Shown in pieces: positions 62,593 to 64,000 of a DNA stretch of 64,000 nucleotides; position 1 is the first letter of the stretch, and each line of letters begins with the position of its first letter. The notes beneath the pieces were generated by a model, which was given only the letters and a program-made list of their open reading frames with translations, ran no database searches and was not told the DNA's origin. Source of the DNA: Tautonia rosea. GTDB lineage: Bacteria; Planctomycetota; Planctomycetia; Isosphaerales; Isosphaeraceae. The stretch is taken from contig NZ_JABBYO010000013.1 of assembly GCF_012958305.1 (NCBI RefSeq), forward strand, positions 62,001 to 126,000, given 5' to 3'. A program made the translations under genes and the position numbers.

Positions 62593-63774
62593 GTGTCGGA
62601 GGTAGCCATCCCCGGAGATGATGGGCAAGGCAAGCCGTGCGTGCTGTTTGTCGACCTCGACGGAAGTCTTGTCACAACCGATTTGCTGTTCGAGCATGTG
62701 TTTGTCCTGATCAAGCAAAAACCCTGGTGCGCTCCCCTGCTCCTCTGGTGGCTGCGTCTTGGCAGGGCAGGTCTGAAGGACGAGGTGGCTCGTCGGGTGA
62801 CCATTGATCCGACGACCTTGCCGTACAATGACGCCGTGTTGACGCAGATCCAGCAACTTCGAGACGACGGGACTCTCCTGGTCCTCGCCACCGCCGCCCC
62901 TCGGGCCTGGGCCGACGCGGTGGCAAACCACCTCGGACTTTTCGAGGCCGTGCTTGCGACCGAGCCGGGCCGCAATCTTAAGGGTTTGGGCAAGCTCAAC
63001 GCCATCCGGGCCTTCTGTCGTGATCGTGGTCTGGTCCACCTCGATTACCTCGGCGATGCGGCTCCCGATATCGTCATCTGGAGCAATGCCCGCCGCGCGT
63101 ATGTCGTCTCCCCCTCTCGCCAGCTCGTGCGACGGCTTCAAAAGCATCTCCCACCTTCAGTCGAGGTTTGTCTCCTCGGACCTTCGCGACGCCCTCTCCT
63201 CGCAGCCATCAATGCCTTGGAACCTGCAGGTTGGTTGAAAAACCTGCTGGTTTTCCTCCCCTGGGTCCTCTCCGGAAGGTGGAATGACCCTTCGGCCGCG
63301 GGTTCAGTAATCCTTGCGTTCCTGGCGATGGGTCTAGCAACCTCGAGCGTCGGAATTCTTCAAAGCCTGATGGAGCTGGCAACGGATCGATTGCACCCGA
63401 TTCGACGCCAGCGCTCGTTTGCCTCAGGACAGCTCCCACTGACCTGGGGTCCCCCCATGATCGTCGGCCTGATGTCGGCTTCGCTCCTGCTCGCCGCCAC
63501 GACCCTCCCGGTCACGACTCTGGCTGCCGTGATCGGCTTCGGATCGCTTGCAATGATGGCCGCGATCTTGATTCGGGAATCCTCTTCCCTGGGAATGCTC
63601 ATCACCCTCCTTCTCGATTTCCTGCGGCTCCAGGTCGGCGCGTCGGCCCTTCACACCGAACCAACTGCCGCGATGATCATCATTGTCACCGCCTTGTCCT
63701 TAACGCTCTCCGGATTGCGAAGAGCTTCGCCACCGTCCCAGGCCACTCCCCACCATTCTCGCCCGGCGTCCTGA
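62593..63774 (+). CDS. HAD-phosphatase/UbiA fusion with degenerate prenyltransferase motif
   Basis: 393 residues from GTG 62593. N-terminal HAD domain (about 15-205): LFVDLDGSLVTTDLLFEHVF (nucleophile Asp), LLVLATAAPRAW (motif II), YLGDAAPDIVIW (motif IV). C-terminal UbiA-like membrane domain (about 210-375). The prenyltransferase motif that normally reads NDxxDxxxDxxHPxKRxRPFASG appears as LQSLMELATDRLHPIRRQRS and FASGQ: the last Asp and the HP..R..FASG end are kept, but the Asn and first two Asp are missing. The second UbiA motif (YSxxLKR) is also not seen. HAD-UbiA fusions are known for polyprenyl-phosphate pentose metabolism. Here the HAD part may be active and the UbiA part may be altered. 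Confidence 0.78.
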   Translation: MSEVAIPGDDGQGKPCVLFVDLDGSLVTTDLLFEHVFVLIKQKPWCAPLLLWWLRLGRAGLKDEVARRVTIDPTTLPYNDAVLTQIQQLRDDGTLLVLATAAPRAWADAVANHLGLFEAVLATEPGRNLKGLGKLNAIRAFCRDRGLVHLDYLGDAAPDIVIWSNARRAYVVSPSRQLVRRLQKHLPPSVEVCLLGPSRRPLLAAINALEPAGWLKNLLVFLPWVLSGRWNDPSAAGSVILAFLAMGLATSSVGILQSLMELATDRLHPIRRQRSFASGQLPLTWGPPMIVGLMSASLLLAATTLPVTTLAAVIGFGSLAMMAAILIRESSSLGMLITLLLDFLRLQVGASALHTEPTAAMIIIVTALSLTLSGLRRASPPSQATPHHSRPAS

Positions 63775-63776
63775 CA

Positions 63777-63999
63777 TCCGACTCCCGGGGGAGGAAGTCT
63801 CCCGATCTGCCCTGCCCCGACTTTCAGCCTTCCGGGGAACAAAGAGCCATCCTGGAGATCCGACCGTTGAGGGAGGAACTCCTCCCCTGATTCCCGCAGT
63901 GTGTCCGACCATCGGGGGAGGATTGTCCGACCTTCGAGGGAGGAGTTCAGCCGCGATCTGGTGACCTTTCGCAATGCATGTCCGACCTTTGAGGGAGCG
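63777..63999. repeat. Five spaced copies of a 19-bp repeat
   Basis: Consensus TCCGACCNTYGRGGGAGGA at 63777-63795 (more diverged), 63859-63877, 63904-63922, 63926-63944 and 63981-63999. Spacing varies (3 to 63 bases). It begins directly after the stop of the HAD-UbiA gene and runs to the end of the window, so more copies may follow. No coding frame fits. Confidence 0.7.
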
Positions 64000-64000
64000 A

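Noticed and set aside
63777-63999. Possible CRISPR array
   Set aside because: Repeat units are 19 bp and degenerate, and spacers range from 3 to 63 bases with no cas genes nearby.

Overview
The window looks like a chromosome segment of a planctomycete, most likely from the Isosphaeraceae or a near relative. This is inferred from gene content: PEP-CTERM proteins together with an exosortase, very large surface proteins whose N-termini carry a LEPR-XLL type motif (LEPRIVLSS, LEERALLNG), fibronectin-III/PKD/G8 architectures, a giant TPR protein, and many planctomycete-style insertion sequences. Base composition is mostly G+C rich, with several clearly AT-rich islands.

Layout. 1-11 kb: a PEP-CTERM protein, a secreted metzincin-like protease with fibronectin-III repeats, a double-FHA protein and a 1490-residue TPR protein, separated by clear terminator hairpins. 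10-15 kb: a second PEP-CTERM protein, a region of gene remnants, and a two-gene unit of an exosortase-locus polysaccharide deacetylase and a beta-helix protein. 15-19.3 kb: a divergent 1.3-kresidue PKD/G8/beta-helix surface protein. From about 61 kb down to 20.7 kb almost everything is on the minus strand and forms one long exopolysaccharide/exosortase super-locus. In transcription order: exosortase, tyrosine autokinase, EpsI-like protein, initiating sugar transferase, glycosyltransferase, ABC permease, O-ligase/polymerase-like protein, ABC ATPase with a Wzt-type C-terminal domain, sulfotransferase, FkbM methyltransferases, GT2, three GT4 enzymes, acetyltransferase, methyltransferase, XrtA-type amidotransferase, a YetA/PcRGLX-like lyase homologue, UbiA prenyltransferase, a GT-C enzyme, a second asparagine-synthase-like protein without the glutaminase cysteine, three more GT4 enzymes, FemAB, a GNAT/CelD fusion and a NodB deacetylase. 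Many neighbours overlap by 4 bases (ATGA), which argues for long co-transcribed blocks. After about 61 kb a divergent plus-strand pair encodes a small unknown protein and a HAD-UbiA fusion.

How the parts fit (inference): the phosphoglycosyltransferase starts a lipid-linked glycan, the GT4/GT2 enzymes extend it, and methyl-, acetyl-, sulfo- and amido-transferases decorate it. The ABC pair and/or the O-ligase-like protein export or transfer it, the tyrosine kinase regulates chain synthesis, and the exosortase processes PEP-CTERM proteins such as the two seen here.

The locus has been heavily hit by insertion sequences, and all six elements are decaying: an unassigned DDE element, an IS1380 relic with an IS3 nested in it, an IS630, an IS1-like element and a second IS3. 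One left an 8-bp duplication from which the original FkbM gene can be reconstructed. Composition breaks inside the G8 protein and inside the ABC ATPase suggest mosaic exchange of specificity domains.
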